Positions 1 through 6,440 of a DNA stretch of 16,569 nucleotides are shown one piece after another. Under the pieces are notes generated by a model. The model was not told the origin of the DNA and ran no database searches. It was given only the letters and a program-made list of their open reading frames with translations. The position numbers and the translations under genes are program-made. Source of the DNA: DATLGB01 sp037724045 (GTDB lineage Bacteria > Actinomycetota > Thermoleophilia > Solirubrobacterales > Solirubrobacteraceae); NCBI GenBank assembly GCA_037724045.1, contig JBBJOW010000071.1, positions 1-16,569 of the forward strand, read 5' to 3'. Numbering within the stretch: the first letter of the stretch is position 1; the number at the start of each line of letters is the position of its first letter.

Positions 1-239
1 TCGCCTCGCTGCTGTTCGCCTTCTACGTCGCGAACTTCGGCTCCTACAACAAGACCTACGGCTCGCTCGGCGGGGTGATCGCCTTCCTCGTCTGGCTCTG
101 GATCACGAACATCGCGATCCTCTTCGGCGCGGAGTTCAACTCCGAGCTGCAGCGCAGCCAGCAGCGCGAGGCAGGCGAGTCGGCGCCGCTCGACAAGCCG
201 TTCCTCGAGCCGCGCGACACGAGCAAGCTGGAGAAGTAG
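1..239 (+). CDS. YihY/BrkB family membrane protein, C-terminal fragment
   Basis: The 5' end lies outside the window; 78 codons are read from base 3 to the TAG at 237-239. The visible part holds the family's most typical segment: a Tyr-Gly-Ser-Leu-Gly-Gly turn, a hydrophobic helix with paired Trp (FLVWLWITNIAILFGAEFN), then a short charged cytoplasmic tail ending KLEK. This matches the last membrane helix of YihY/BrkB proteins (once called RNase BN), polytopic inner-membrane proteins with no settled biochemical role. A strong hairpin starts 8 bases after the stop, so the gene probably ends its transcription unit and is not part of the lipid operon downstream. The family call is confident; function is unknown. 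Confidence 0.85.
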   Translation, partial: ASLLFAFYVANFGSYNKTYGSLGGVIAFLVWLWITNIAILFGAEFNSELQRSQQREAGESAPLDKPFLEPRDTSKLEK

Positions 240-247
240 CCGGGCGC

Positions 248-277
248 GCCCCCCGGTTCCGAGGGGAGCCGGGGGGC
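248..277 (+). terminator. Hairpin terminator after the YihY/BrkB gene
   Basis: Bases 248-260 pair with 265-277 to give a 13-bp stem with one G-U pair, six consecutive C-G pairs and a GAGG loop. The tract after it is only moderately T-rich (CCTTGGACTTTCC), as is common for high-GC actinobacterial terminators. It sits between a stop codon at 239 and a new start at 329. Confidence 0.75.
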
Positions 278-279
278 CC

Positions 280-309
280 TTGGACTTTCCCCAGCACGTC
301 CGTCATACT
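280..309 (+). promoter_or_regulatory. Possible sigma-70-type promoter for the lipid operon
   Basis: TTGGAC at 280-285 and CATACT at 304-309 are separated by 18 bases, directly after the terminator and 20 bases before the GTG at 329. A transcript starting near 316 would have a very short leader containing the AGGCAGGGAG ribosome-binding region. Both hexamers depart from consensus, so this is a prediction from position and partial match only. Confidence 0.4.
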
Positions 310-328
310 CGAGAGGCAGGGAGCAATA

Positions 329-904
329 GTGACCCCCATGGGTGCGCGTAGAAACTTCCTACGTTCGTTTCGTGCCAACCCGCGGAGGGTCGGCGCGCTG
401 CTGCCCACCTCTCATCGCACGGTCTCGGACACGCTCGATCTGGCGCGGGTCGAGGAGGCGTCGCTCGTCGTCGAGTTCGGCGCGGGCAGCGGGGTCTACA
501 CCCGAGAGCTGCTGCGGCGGATGGGCCCTCACGCGCGCCTGCTCGCGTTCGAGGTCGACGAGCAGCTCGCGGCCATACTCAACGCCGAGATCGACGATTC
601 GCGCCTGCGTCTGCTCACCGCCCCGGCCCAGGACGTCGAGCGCTACCTTGAGGGAGCGGAGGTCGACATCCTCGTCTCCGCGCTTCCGTTCACCTCGCTC
701 CCGGCCGCCGTGCGCCAGCGCGTGCTCGACCTCTCGCCGACGATCCTCGCTCCCCACGGGGTGATGCTCGTGCTGCAGTACTCGCCCTTCATCCAGCGCG
801 AGCTCGAGCGGCGCTTCGCCTCGGTCAAGCGCCGCATCTCGCCGCTCAACGTGCCGCCCGCGTTTCTGTATCGATGCACCTCCGGACCGGTCGACGCCCG
901 GTGA
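329..904 (+). CDS. PmtA-like phospholipid N-methyltransferase (SAM-dependent)
   Basis: A class I SAM methyltransferase of 191 residues. Motif I is VVEFGAGSGVYT at residues 47-58, with an acidic pair at E75/D77. A SALPFTSLP segment at 117-125 resembles the signature seen in PmtA-type phosphatidylethanolamine methyltransferases and their rRNA-adenine-methyltransferase-like relatives. The N-terminus (FLRSF..NPRRVGALLPTS) also fits PmtA, whose members begin with a basic membrane-binding stretch. It overlaps the phosphatidylserine decarboxylase gene and lies one gene from a PssA-type enzyme, so methylation of phosphatidylethanolamine towards phosphatidylcholine is the likely role, at the inner face of the membrane. 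The GTG at 329 is chosen because AGGCAGGGAG lies at suitable distance; ATG at 338 is the alternative. An rRNA dimethylase is less likely because the protein is short and the context is lipid synthesis. Confidence 0.78.
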   Translation: MTPMGARRNFLRSFRANPRRVGALLPTSHRTVSDTLDLARVEEASLVVEFGAGSGVYTRELLRRMGPHARLLAFEVDEQLAAILNAEIDDSRLRLLTAPAQDVERYLEGAEVDILVSALPFTSLPAAVRQRVLDLSPTILAPHGVMLVLQYSPFIQRELERRFASVKRRISPLNVPPAFLYRCTSGPVDAR

Positions 905-1548
905 CCTGGCGGGCGCTGAGTGAAGCCCGGCGGTACGTGCTCTGGGCGCTGCTGGCCGACCTGGTCATCGCCCTGTCCGGGCGGCGCGCGGGCGGGGTGA
1001 CAGCCTCGACCGCGCTCGCGAGCCTGCTCTTCTTCAGAGATCCCGAGCGCCCGCTCGAGCCGGAGGCCGGCACTATCTACGCCCCCGCCGACGGCGTCGT
1101 CGCGGGCGTCGACGAGACCGGCGACGCCTGGGTGCCCAACGGCGCGCTGCGCGTCAGCACCTTCCTCTCGATCCACAACGTGCACGTGATCCGCAGCCCG
1201 TTCGCAGGGACGGTCACCGCAGCCGAGGACGCCGAGGGCGGCTTCGCTCCCGCGTTCCTCGCCCGCTCGGGCAAGAACCTGCGCAGACGTCTGGCCATCG
1301 ACGGTAACTCCGGGCGGGTGGTGCTCGTCCTAACCGCTGGGATGGTGGCGCGCAAGATCACTTCGTGGACCGAGGTCGGCAGTGCCGTGAGCGCCGGTGA
1401 GAGGGTCGGCCTGATCCACCTCGGCTCGCGGACCGAGGTTCTGCTGCCGGCCGGCAGCTTCGAAGCGCTCGTGGCCCCCGGCCAGCGCGTAAGGGCCGGA
1501 GTCACGCCGATCGCCGCGCGGTCCCCGAGGGGGGAAGTCGGCTCGTGA
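901..1548 (+). CDS. psd: Phosphatidylserine decarboxylase proenzyme
   Basis: Removes the carboxyl group of phosphatidylserine to give phosphatidylethanolamine, using a pyruvoyl group formed by self-cleavage. Numbered from the GTG at 901, the 215-residue protein has a hydrophobic N-terminal anchor (about 12-27), FFRDPER (44-50), the APADGVV block with D64, the IHNVHVIRSP block with H92 and H95, and the cleavage motif LGSRTEV with S176 as predicted pyruvoyl precursor. The GSR motif and the length fit the short bacterial/archaeal class rather than the E. coli enzyme, which is about 320 residues and has LGST. GTG 901 gives the same 4-base GTGA overlap used by the next gene; an ATG at 874 would add nine residues and overlap the methyltransferase by 31 bases. 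Neither start has a clear ribosome-binding site, so translation is probably coupled. Confidence 0.92.
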   Translation: MTWRALSEARRYVLWALLADLVIALSGRRAGGVTASTALASLLFFRDPERPLEPEAGTIYAPADGVVAGVDETGDAWVPNGALRVSTFLSIHNVHVIRSPFAGTVTAAEDAEGGFAPAFLARSGKNLRRRLAIDGNSGRVVLVLTAGMVARKITSWTEVGSAVSAGERVGLIHLGSRTEVLLPAGSFEALVAPGQRVRAGVTPIAARSPRGEVGS

Positions 1549-2117
1549 GCGGCTTCGCCAGCCCGGCCAACCTGATCACGAGCTGTCATCTGGCGGCCGG
1601 CTTCGTGGCGCTGATCCTCCTCGAGCAGGGCGAGTTCGGCTGGGCTGCGGGCTGCGTGGGCGTCGCGGCCATCTGCGACTCCGTCGACGGCCTCGTCGCG
1701 CGCCTCACCGACAGGGAGTGCGAGATCGGCTCCGAGCTCGACTCGCTCGCCGATCTGGTCTCCTTCGGCGTCGCGCCCGCACTGGCCGTGTACCTGAGCG
1801 GCCTCTACACGCTCCCGGTCCTGGGGATCGCCGCATGCCTCGCGTTCGTCCTCTGCGGCGGCTGGCGCCTGGCGCGCTTTCAGGTCGAAGTGGAGTCGCG
1901 ACACCGCTTCGTCGGACTGCCCATCCCGCCCGCGGGCGTGATCGTGGCCGTGCTCGCGGCCGTCGACCCACCCCGGGGCGTGCCGCTCGCGCTCGTGGTG
2001 GTTCTCAGCCTGCTGATGGTGAGCCGGATGCCGGTGCCCACCCTGGCGGAGCTTCGACACCTGCCCATGTCCGTTCGGCGGGCTCGGGTTGACGCCGTAC
2101 AGGCGACCCGGAAGTAG
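1545..2117 (+). CDS. pssA: CDP-alcohol phosphatidyltransferase, probable phosphatidylserine synthase
   Basis: An integral membrane enzyme of 190 residues carrying the complete CDP-alcohol phosphotransferase signature: D45, D48-G49, A52-R53, G62, D66 and D70 in exact D-x2-DG-x2-AR-x8-G-x3-D-x3-D spacing. About six hydrophobic segments surround it, and GLPIPPAG occurs downstream at about 134-141, as in PssA enzymes. It probably joins CDP-diacylglycerol to serine. The family alone does not fix the alcohol; the serine assignment rests on the PssA-like GLPIPPAG region and the adjoining decarboxylase. Phosphatidylglycerophosphate or phosphatidylinositol-phosphate synthase remains possible. The GTG start overlaps the decarboxylase stop by four bases, with GAGGGGGGAAG upstream as ribosome-binding site. 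Confidence 0.87.
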   Translation: MSGFASPANLITSCHLAAGFVALILLEQGEFGWAAGCVGVAAICDSVDGLVARLTDRECEIGSELDSLADLVSFGVAPALAVYLSGLYTLPVLGIAACLAFVLCGGWRLARFQVEVESRHRFVGLPIPPAGVIVAVLAAVDPPRGVPLALVVVLSLLMVSRMPVPTLAELRHLPMSVRRARVDAVQATRK

Positions 2118-2122
2118 GCAGC

Positions 2123-2785
2123 GTGACGCTCGTGATCGGACACGGGGGCGCGAGTGCGGTCGCGCCCGCGAACACGCTGCGGTCGTTCGACGCCGCGCTC
2201 GATGCGGGCGCCGACATGATCGAGTTCGACGTGCGGCTGCGGCGCGGCGAGCCCGTGCTCGCCCACGGCGTCCGGGCGATGCTCCGTGGCGGCTGCCTCA
2301 CGCTGGACGATGCGCTCGATCACCTGGGAGGGCCGCGCTTCGGCGGCGTGGGGCTCAACGTCGACGTCAAGGAGCCCGGTTACGAACGTGAGACGCTCGC
2401 CGCCCTGCGAGCGCACGGGTTGACCGACCGCGCGCTCGTCTCGTCCCAGTCCCTCGCCGTGATCGACCGCGTCCGTGAGCTCGACCGCGGCGCCGCGACG
2501 GCGATCTCCGTCGGCGGCCCGTTTGCGCGACGCGTGCGCAGGTGGTCGCCGCGGGGTTGGCGTCAGGCTGTGCTCGAGGCGCTGCGGGCGGAGCGCTTCG
2601 GCGATCTCATGCTCCACCACAGGCTCGTCGACGCCGCGTTCACGGCCGCCGTCGATCGGGCCGGTTGCCGGGTGTTCGCCTGGACGGTCGACGACGCACG
2701 CCTGTTCGACCCCCTGGCCGCCACTGGCGTCGCCGGGATCGTCACCGGCGACCCGCGCGCGCTCGGCGCGCAACGCGGCTACTGA
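2123..2785 (+). CDS. Glycerophosphodiester phosphodiesterase-like protein (GDPD), divergent
   Basis: A single-domain GDPD-fold protein of 220 residues. The family hydrolyses glycerophosphodiesters released from phospholipids to glycerol-3-phosphate and an alcohol. Catalytic His equivalents are H7 (GHGGAS) and H48 (LAHG), metal-site acids are E34 and D36 in IEFDV, a third acid site is D81 in NVDVK, and the end of the barrel shows VFAWTVDD (184-191) and GIVTGDP (205-211). Differences from the family norm: the phosphate-binding Arg of HRG is Gly (G8), PENT is PANT (A16), and the region between the second His and the LTLDDAL helix is short. No signal peptide is visible, so it should be cytoplasmic. 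It starts 5 bases after the pssA stop with GGAAG as ribosome-binding site, making it part of the lipid operon, perhaps for phospholipid turnover. Confidence 0.8.
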   Translation: MTLVIGHGGASAVAPANTLRSFDAALDAGADMIEFDVRLRRGEPVLAHGVRAMLRGGCLTLDDALDHLGGPRFGGVGLNVDVKEPGYERETLAALRAHGLTDRALVSSQSLAVIDRVRELDRGAATAISVGGPFARRVRRWSPRGWRQAVLEALRAERFGDLMLHHRLVDAAFTAAVDRAGCRVFAWTVDDARLFDPLAATGVAGIVTGDPRALGAQRGY

Positions 2786-2789
2786 CGCC

Positions 2790-3013
2790 ATGCTGTCCTT
2801 CCTCCTTGGAACCGCTGTCGCGCTCGCGTCCGCGAGCGCCTACAGCGTCGGCGTGATCCTGCAGTCGCTCGAGGCCCGCGAGGCTCCCGCCGACGAGTCG
2901 CTGCGCCTATCCCTGCTCAGCCGGCTTGTCAGGCGCCGGCGGTGGGTGATCGGCACGCTCTGCGTGATGCTCGGCTGGGCCCTGCAGGCCGCAGCCCTCG
3001 CGCTGGCGCCGCT
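2790..3013 (+). CDS. DMT/NIPA-like membrane protein, N-terminal part, truncated by assembly gap
   Basis: ATG at 2790 lies 4 bases after the GDPD stop, and 74 codons are readable before the Ns. The segment begins with a hydrophobic helix (LLGTAVALASASAYSVGVILQ), then an acidic/basic loop, an RRRRWVIGT turn and a second helix ending ALALAPL. This layout is that of DMT/EamA or NIPA-like multi-helix transporters, in which a glutamine at the end of the first helix and an Arg-Trp before the second are common. No substrate can be given. The protein is clearly related to the one entering the gap from the other side (3114-3330). Position suggests it is the last gene of the lipid operon. Confidence 0.7.
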
Positions 3014-3113
3014 NNNNNNNNNNNNNNNNNNNNNNNNNNNNNNNNNNNNNNNNNNNNNNNNNNNNNNNNNNNNNNNNNNNNNNNNNNNNNNNNNNNNNNN
3101 NNNNNNNNNNNNN
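3014..3113. other. Assembly gap (100 Ns)
   Basis: Exactly 100 unknown bases, the usual placeholder for a scaffold gap of unknown size. Both flanking genes are cut after about 73 codons. If both are full-length transporters of about 280 residues, the true gap would need to hold more than 1 kb. Confidence 0.98.
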
Positions 3114-3330
3114 CGAGCAGCAGCGCGATGACGTGCAGCGGAAAGCCGAGGACCGTCACGACGGTGCCCAGCATCCAGCGCGGCCGGGACGCCAGCTGCC
3201 CGATCAGCGACAGGTGCAGCGAGAAGCGCGCATCGACCTTCTGGGTCTCGCTGGCCTGCAGCACCAGGCCCACGCTGAACAGGACGGAGGCGGCGAGCGC
3301 GGCGAGCGCCCCGAGCGCGGTCGACTCCAT
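3114..3330 (-). CDS. DMT/NIPA-like membrane protein paralogue, N-terminal part, truncated by assembly gap
   Basis: Read on the minus strand from ATG at 3330, 72 codons run into the Ns. The product starts MESTALGALAALAASVLF, continues SVGLVLQASETQKV, and has a PRWMLGT turn and a second helix ending HVIALLL. It aligns without long gaps to the 2790-3013 protein: ALASASAYSVGVILQ against ALAASVLFSVGLVLQ, LRLSLLSRLVRRRRW against LHLSLIGQLASRPRW, and the same helix after it. It is therefore a paralogue in convergent orientation. Its start faces away from the sulfoquinovose synthase gene across a 206-base spacer in which I see no confident promoter. Transport function is inferred from the family only. 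Confidence 0.7.
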
Positions 3331-3536
3331 CTGCGCGAGCGGCCGCGGTCCGTCGGCCTAGCCGAGCGGCGTGCCTGTACCCGGCTCGGTCGGGGTGGGT
3401 TTCTCTGCCACGATCCACGATTCTATTCCTGGCCACGTCCCGGCCCCGGCCTTCACCGCACGGGGTCTATGCTTTCGCGCCGCTCATGGCAGGCGTCCGT
3501 AGGGCTGATGGGCCGGACTAACGAGAGGATTCTTCG

Positions 3537-4706
3537 ATGCGCATCTTGATCTTGGGTGGTGACGGCTATCTCGGCTGGCCGACGGCGCTGTATCTGTCGG
3601 CAAAGGGGCACGACGTCGGTGTTCTGGACAACGGCGTGCGACGGCAGTACGACCATGAGCTCGGGTCGGGCAGCCTCGTCCCGATCGAGACGCTTCACGA
3701 GCGCGTGCGCGCGTGGCGCGAGGTCAGCGGCGAGACGATCAGCCTGTCTCACGGCGACCTCCTCGACGCCGACGTCGTCTACGAGGCGATCGGCGGCTTC
3801 GCCCCGGACGCCATCGTGCACTTCGCCGAGCAGCGGGCGGCGCCCTACTCGATGATCGACCGAAAGCACGCGGTCTACACCCAGACCAACAACGTGGTCG
3901 GCACGCTCAACGTGATGTTCGCGATCGGTGAGATCAACCGGGACATCCACCTGGTCAAGCTCGGGACGATGGGCGAGTACGGGACTCCCAACATCGACAT
4001 CGAAGAGGGGTGGCTCGACGTCACCCACAAGGGCCGGAGCGACCGGGTGCTCTTCCCGAAGCGCCCCGGGTCCTTCTACCACTTGTCCAAGGTGCACGAC
4101 AGCCACAACCTCGAGTTCGGCTGTCGGATCTGGGACCTGCGCGTCACCGACCTGAACCAGGGCATCGTCTACGGCCAGGAGACGGAGCAGACCGCGCTCG
4201 ACCCGCGGCTGGCGACCCGTTTCGACTACGACGCGGTCTTCGGCACCGTGCTGAACCGCTTCGCCATCCAGGCGGTGCTCGGGCGCCCGATGTCTGTCTA
4301 CGGAGGCGGGAGCCAGACGCGCGCCATCCTCGACATCCGCGACACCGTCGAGTGCGTCAGGCTGGCCTGCGAGACCCCGGCCGACGCCGGTGAGTTTCGC
4401 GTCTTCAACCAGGCCACCGAGAGCTACTCGCTGGCTGAGATGGCCGGCGTCGTCGCCCGCGCCTTCCCCGGTGAGGCCGACGTGGAGTACGTCGACAACC
4501 CTCGGGTGGAGGCGGAGAACCACCATTTCGTGTTCACGCACACGGCGCTGGAATCGCTCGGCCTTCGACCGCATCTCCTCTCGGACACCCTGCTCACGTC
4601 GATGTTCGACATCATCGAGAGGAACAAGGGCCGAGTCGACCTCGACGCCCTGCGGCCGACCGTCGACTGGCGTCAGCCGAGCAACCTGTCGACCGTCCGG
4701 TCGTGA
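3537..4706 (+). CDS. sqdB: UDP-sulfoquinovose synthase (SQD1 family)
   Basis: Converts UDP-glucose plus sulfite to UDP-sulfoquinovose, the head-group donor for sulfolipid SQDG and for some sulfonated glycans. The 389-residue protein is an extended SDR with the NAD-binding GGDGYLG (7-13) and very long matches to SQD1: HFAEQRAAPYSMIDR (95-109), KLGTMGEYGTPNIDIEEG (141-158), SFYHLSKVHDSHN (179-191), DLNQGIVYG (205-213) and GEFRVFNQ (285-292). Catalytic residues known in Arabidopsis SQD1 are present as T144, M145, E147, Y181 and K185. NPRVEAE at 321-327 also matches. Length equals the bacterial enzymes. ATG 3537 follows GAGAGGA at good spacing. It heads a run with an epimerase, a GT2 and a membrane transferase. 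The usual SQDG synthase (SqdX/SqdD or SQD2 type) is not visible in the window, so the final acceptor is open. Confidence 0.93.
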   Translation: MRILILGGDGYLGWPTALYLSAKGHDVGVLDNGVRRQYDHELGSGSLVPIETLHERVRAWREVSGETISLSHGDLLDADVVYEAIGGFAPDAIVHFAEQRAAPYSMIDRKHAVYTQTNNVVGTLNVMFAIGEINRDIHLVKLGTMGEYGTPNIDIEEGWLDVTHKGRSDRVLFPKRPGSFYHLSKVHDSHNLEFGCRIWDLRVTDLNQGIVYGQETEQTALDPRLATRFDYDAVFGTVLNRFAIQAVLGRPMSVYGGGSQTRAILDIRDTVECVRLACETPADAGEFRVFNQATESYSLAEMAGVVARAFPGEADVEYVDNPRVEAENHHFVFTHTALESLGLRPHLLSDTLLTSMFDIIERNKGRVDLDALRPTVDWRQPSNLSTVRS

Positions 4707-5641
4707 GCCGGGCGCCGTCGGAGGATCGCTCGCCGGCCGCCCTACGGATCCTGGTCACCGGCGCGTCGGGCTTCATCGGCCGGCACGTCGTCGCCCGGCT
4801 GGGGGCGGCTGGCCACGAGGTCAAGGTGGCTGACCTGAACGATTTTCCCGACCGATCCGTCCATGCGATAACCGGCGATCTGTGCGACCCGCAGGTGCGC
4901 GAGCGGGCCGTGACGGAGGGCACCGATGCCATCGTCCATCTGGCCGCGGCGACTTCGGTGCTCGGCTCGATCGAGCAGCCGCTGCACGTGTACGACACCA
5001 ATGTCGAGATGACTGCCGGACTGTTGGAGCTTGGCCGTGCCCGCGGTGTCGGCACCTTCGTGCTCGCTTCGACGAACGCCGTGGTCGGCGACGTCGGAGC
5101 CAGCACGATCACCGAGGATCTGCCGCTGGCGCCGCTCACGCCCTACGGCGCCACCAAGGCCGCAGCCGAGATGTTGCTCCACGGGTACTCCGGCGCCTAC
5201 GGGCTCCGGACGCCGGTCGTGCGGCTCACGAACGTCTACGGCCCGGGAATGGCGCATAAGGACAGCTTCGTGCCCCGGCTGCTGCGGGCGGCCGGCAGCG
5301 GCGGCGGCGTCGAGATCTACGGGGACGGTGAGCAGCGCCGAGACCTCGTCCACGTCGCTGACGTAGCCCAGGCGTTTTCTCTCGCGGTGCTCGACTGGCC
5401 AACCGGCCCGGTCATCGTCGGCGGCGACCGTTCCTACACGGTCAACGAGATTGCCGGTGTCGCCCGGCACGTCACCGGGCAGCCCATCCCGGGCTCACGT
5501 GTAGCGAGCAAGCCCGGCGAGATGCCCGCGGTCGTCGTCGACATCGCTCGCGCCCGCAGCCTCGGCTACGCGCCAACCACGTCGTTGGCAGAAGGCATGG
5601 ACTGTGCCTGGGGCGACTTCGCCCCTTCAACCCGTGGGTAG
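4703..5641 (+). CDS. NAD-dependent epimerase/dehydratase (GalE-like extended SDR)
   Basis: A 312-residue extended short-chain dehydrogenase acting on a nucleotide sugar. The Rossmann glycine motif is TGASGFIG (19-26), followed by the acidic D44, GDL (58-60), HLAA (79-82), a Ser/Thr pair at 123-124, and the catalytic YGATK with Y148 and K152. RLTNVYGPG and GDGEQRRDLVHVADVA are typical of UDP-glucose 4-epimerases and related dehydratases. Substrate specificity cannot be read from these motifs. GTG at 4703 shares four bases with the stop of the sulfoquinovose synthase gene, so the two are translated together and probably modify sugars for the same product. About 12 extra residues precede the first strand. 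Confidence 0.85.
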   Translation: MSRAPSEDRSPAALRILVTGASGFIGRHVVARLGAAGHEVKVADLNDFPDRSVHAITGDLCDPQVRERAVTEGTDAIVHLAAATSVLGSIEQPLHVYDTNVEMTAGLLELGRARGVGTFVLASTNAVVGDVGASTITEDLPLAPLTPYGATKAAAEMLLHGYSGAYGLRTPVVRLTNVYGPGMAHKDSFVPRLLRAAGSGGGVEIYGDGEQRRDLVHVADVAQAFSLAVLDWPTGPVIVGGDRSYTVNEIAGVARHVTGQPIPGSRVASKPGEMPAVVVDIARARSLGYAPTTSLAEGMDCAWGDFAPSTRG

Positions 5642-5648
5642 GCACCGC

Positions 5649-6440
5649 GTGTCGTCGGCGGCCCGACGGCGCCAAGTCGACGACGTGGACCGTTCGGCGC
5701 TGGTCGGCTTCCACGACAGGTACGGCGAACCGCGGTTCGCGCCGGTGGTCGTCGTAGTCGCGGCCTACAACGAGGCTGGCGGGCTCCCGCGCGTCCTCGC
5801 CACGATGCCGTCGACGGTCTGCGGGTTGGGCGTCGACCTCGTCGTAGTCGACGACGGCAGCAGCGACGACACCGCGGCCGTCGTTCAGGCCCACGATGGT
5901 GCCTACGCTGTGACCTGCCGGGTCAACCGGGGGCAGGGAGCGGCGTTGCGGCTCGGCTACCGTGTGGCACGGAGCCACGGCGCGCAGTACATCATCACCA
6001 CCGACGCCGACGGCCAATACGACCCCAGCGACTTCTCTACTGTGCTCGCCCCGGTGATCGCCGACACCGCCGACTTCGTTACGGGCTCACGCCGGCTCGG
6101 GCAGCACCACGTCGACGACCGCGTCCGCCGTGCCGGGGTGTACGTGTTCGCCTGGGCCGTGAGCGCGCTCATCCGGCAGCGGCTGACCGACACGTCGTTC
6201 GGTCTGCGCGCAATGCGGGCCGAGGTGACGGCAGCGGTCACCCTCGACCAGCCGCAGTACCAGGCCGCCGAGCTGCTCATCGGTGTGCACGCGCGCGGCT
6301 ACCGGATCGCTGAGGTGCCCGGAACCATGCGCGCGCGGGCGGCAGGCGCGAGCAAGAAGGGGGGCAACCTGGTGTACGCCGTCCGCTACGCACGCGTCGT
6401 GCTCGACACCTGGCGGCGCGAGCGACGTCCCGGACCGTGA
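5649..6440 (+). CDS. GT2 glycosyltransferase, dolichyl/polyprenyl-phosphate sugar synthase type
   Basis: A 263-residue GT-A fold family 2 glycosyltransferase. Motifs in order: VVVAAYNEAGGLP (34-47), the nucleotide-binding VVDDGSSDDT (66-75), NRGQGAALRLGY (93-104) and the metal-binding TTDADGQYDP (117-126), the pattern of the DPM1/DPG-synthase-like subgroup. These enzymes usually move a sugar from a nucleotide donor to a polyprenyl phosphate at the cytoplasmic face. It lacks the C-terminal membrane helices found in GtrB-type members, so it may act with the neighbouring membrane proteins. GTG 5649, 7 bases after the epimerase stop, is preferred. A GTG at 5604 would extend the protein 15 residues into the upstream gene. 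The gene overlaps the next by four bases. Confidence 0.85.
   Translation: MSSAARRRQVDDVDRSALVGFHDRYGEPRFAPVVVVVAAYNEAGGLPRVLATMPSTVCGLGVDLVVVDDGSSDDTAAVVQAHDGAYAVTCRVNRGQGAALRLGYRVARSHGAQYIITTDADGQYDPSDFSTVLAPVIADTADFVTGSRRLGQHHVDDRVRRAGVYVFAWAVSALIRQRLTDTSFGLRAMRAEVTAAVTLDQPQYQAAELLIGVHARGYRIAEVPGTMRARAAGASKKGGNLVYAVRYARVVLDTWRRERRPGP

Noticed and set aside
2790..3330. Long DNA inverted repeat across the gap
   Set aside because: The similarity between the two sides is at protein level. The nucleotide sequences differ too much for a recent inverted duplication or a simple palindromic assembly artefact.
3445..3473. Promoter for the sulfoquinovose synthase gene using TATGCT at 3468-3473
   Set aside because: No -35-like hexamer occurs 15-19 bases upstream and the surrounding sequence is plain GC-rich spacer, so it was not listed as a feature.
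3453..4574. 373-codon open frame on the minus strand
   Set aside because: It is antisense to the sulfoquinovose synthase gene, whose conserved motifs are unmistakable. The minus-strand translation has no recognisable domain and is an artefact of GC-rich codon bias.
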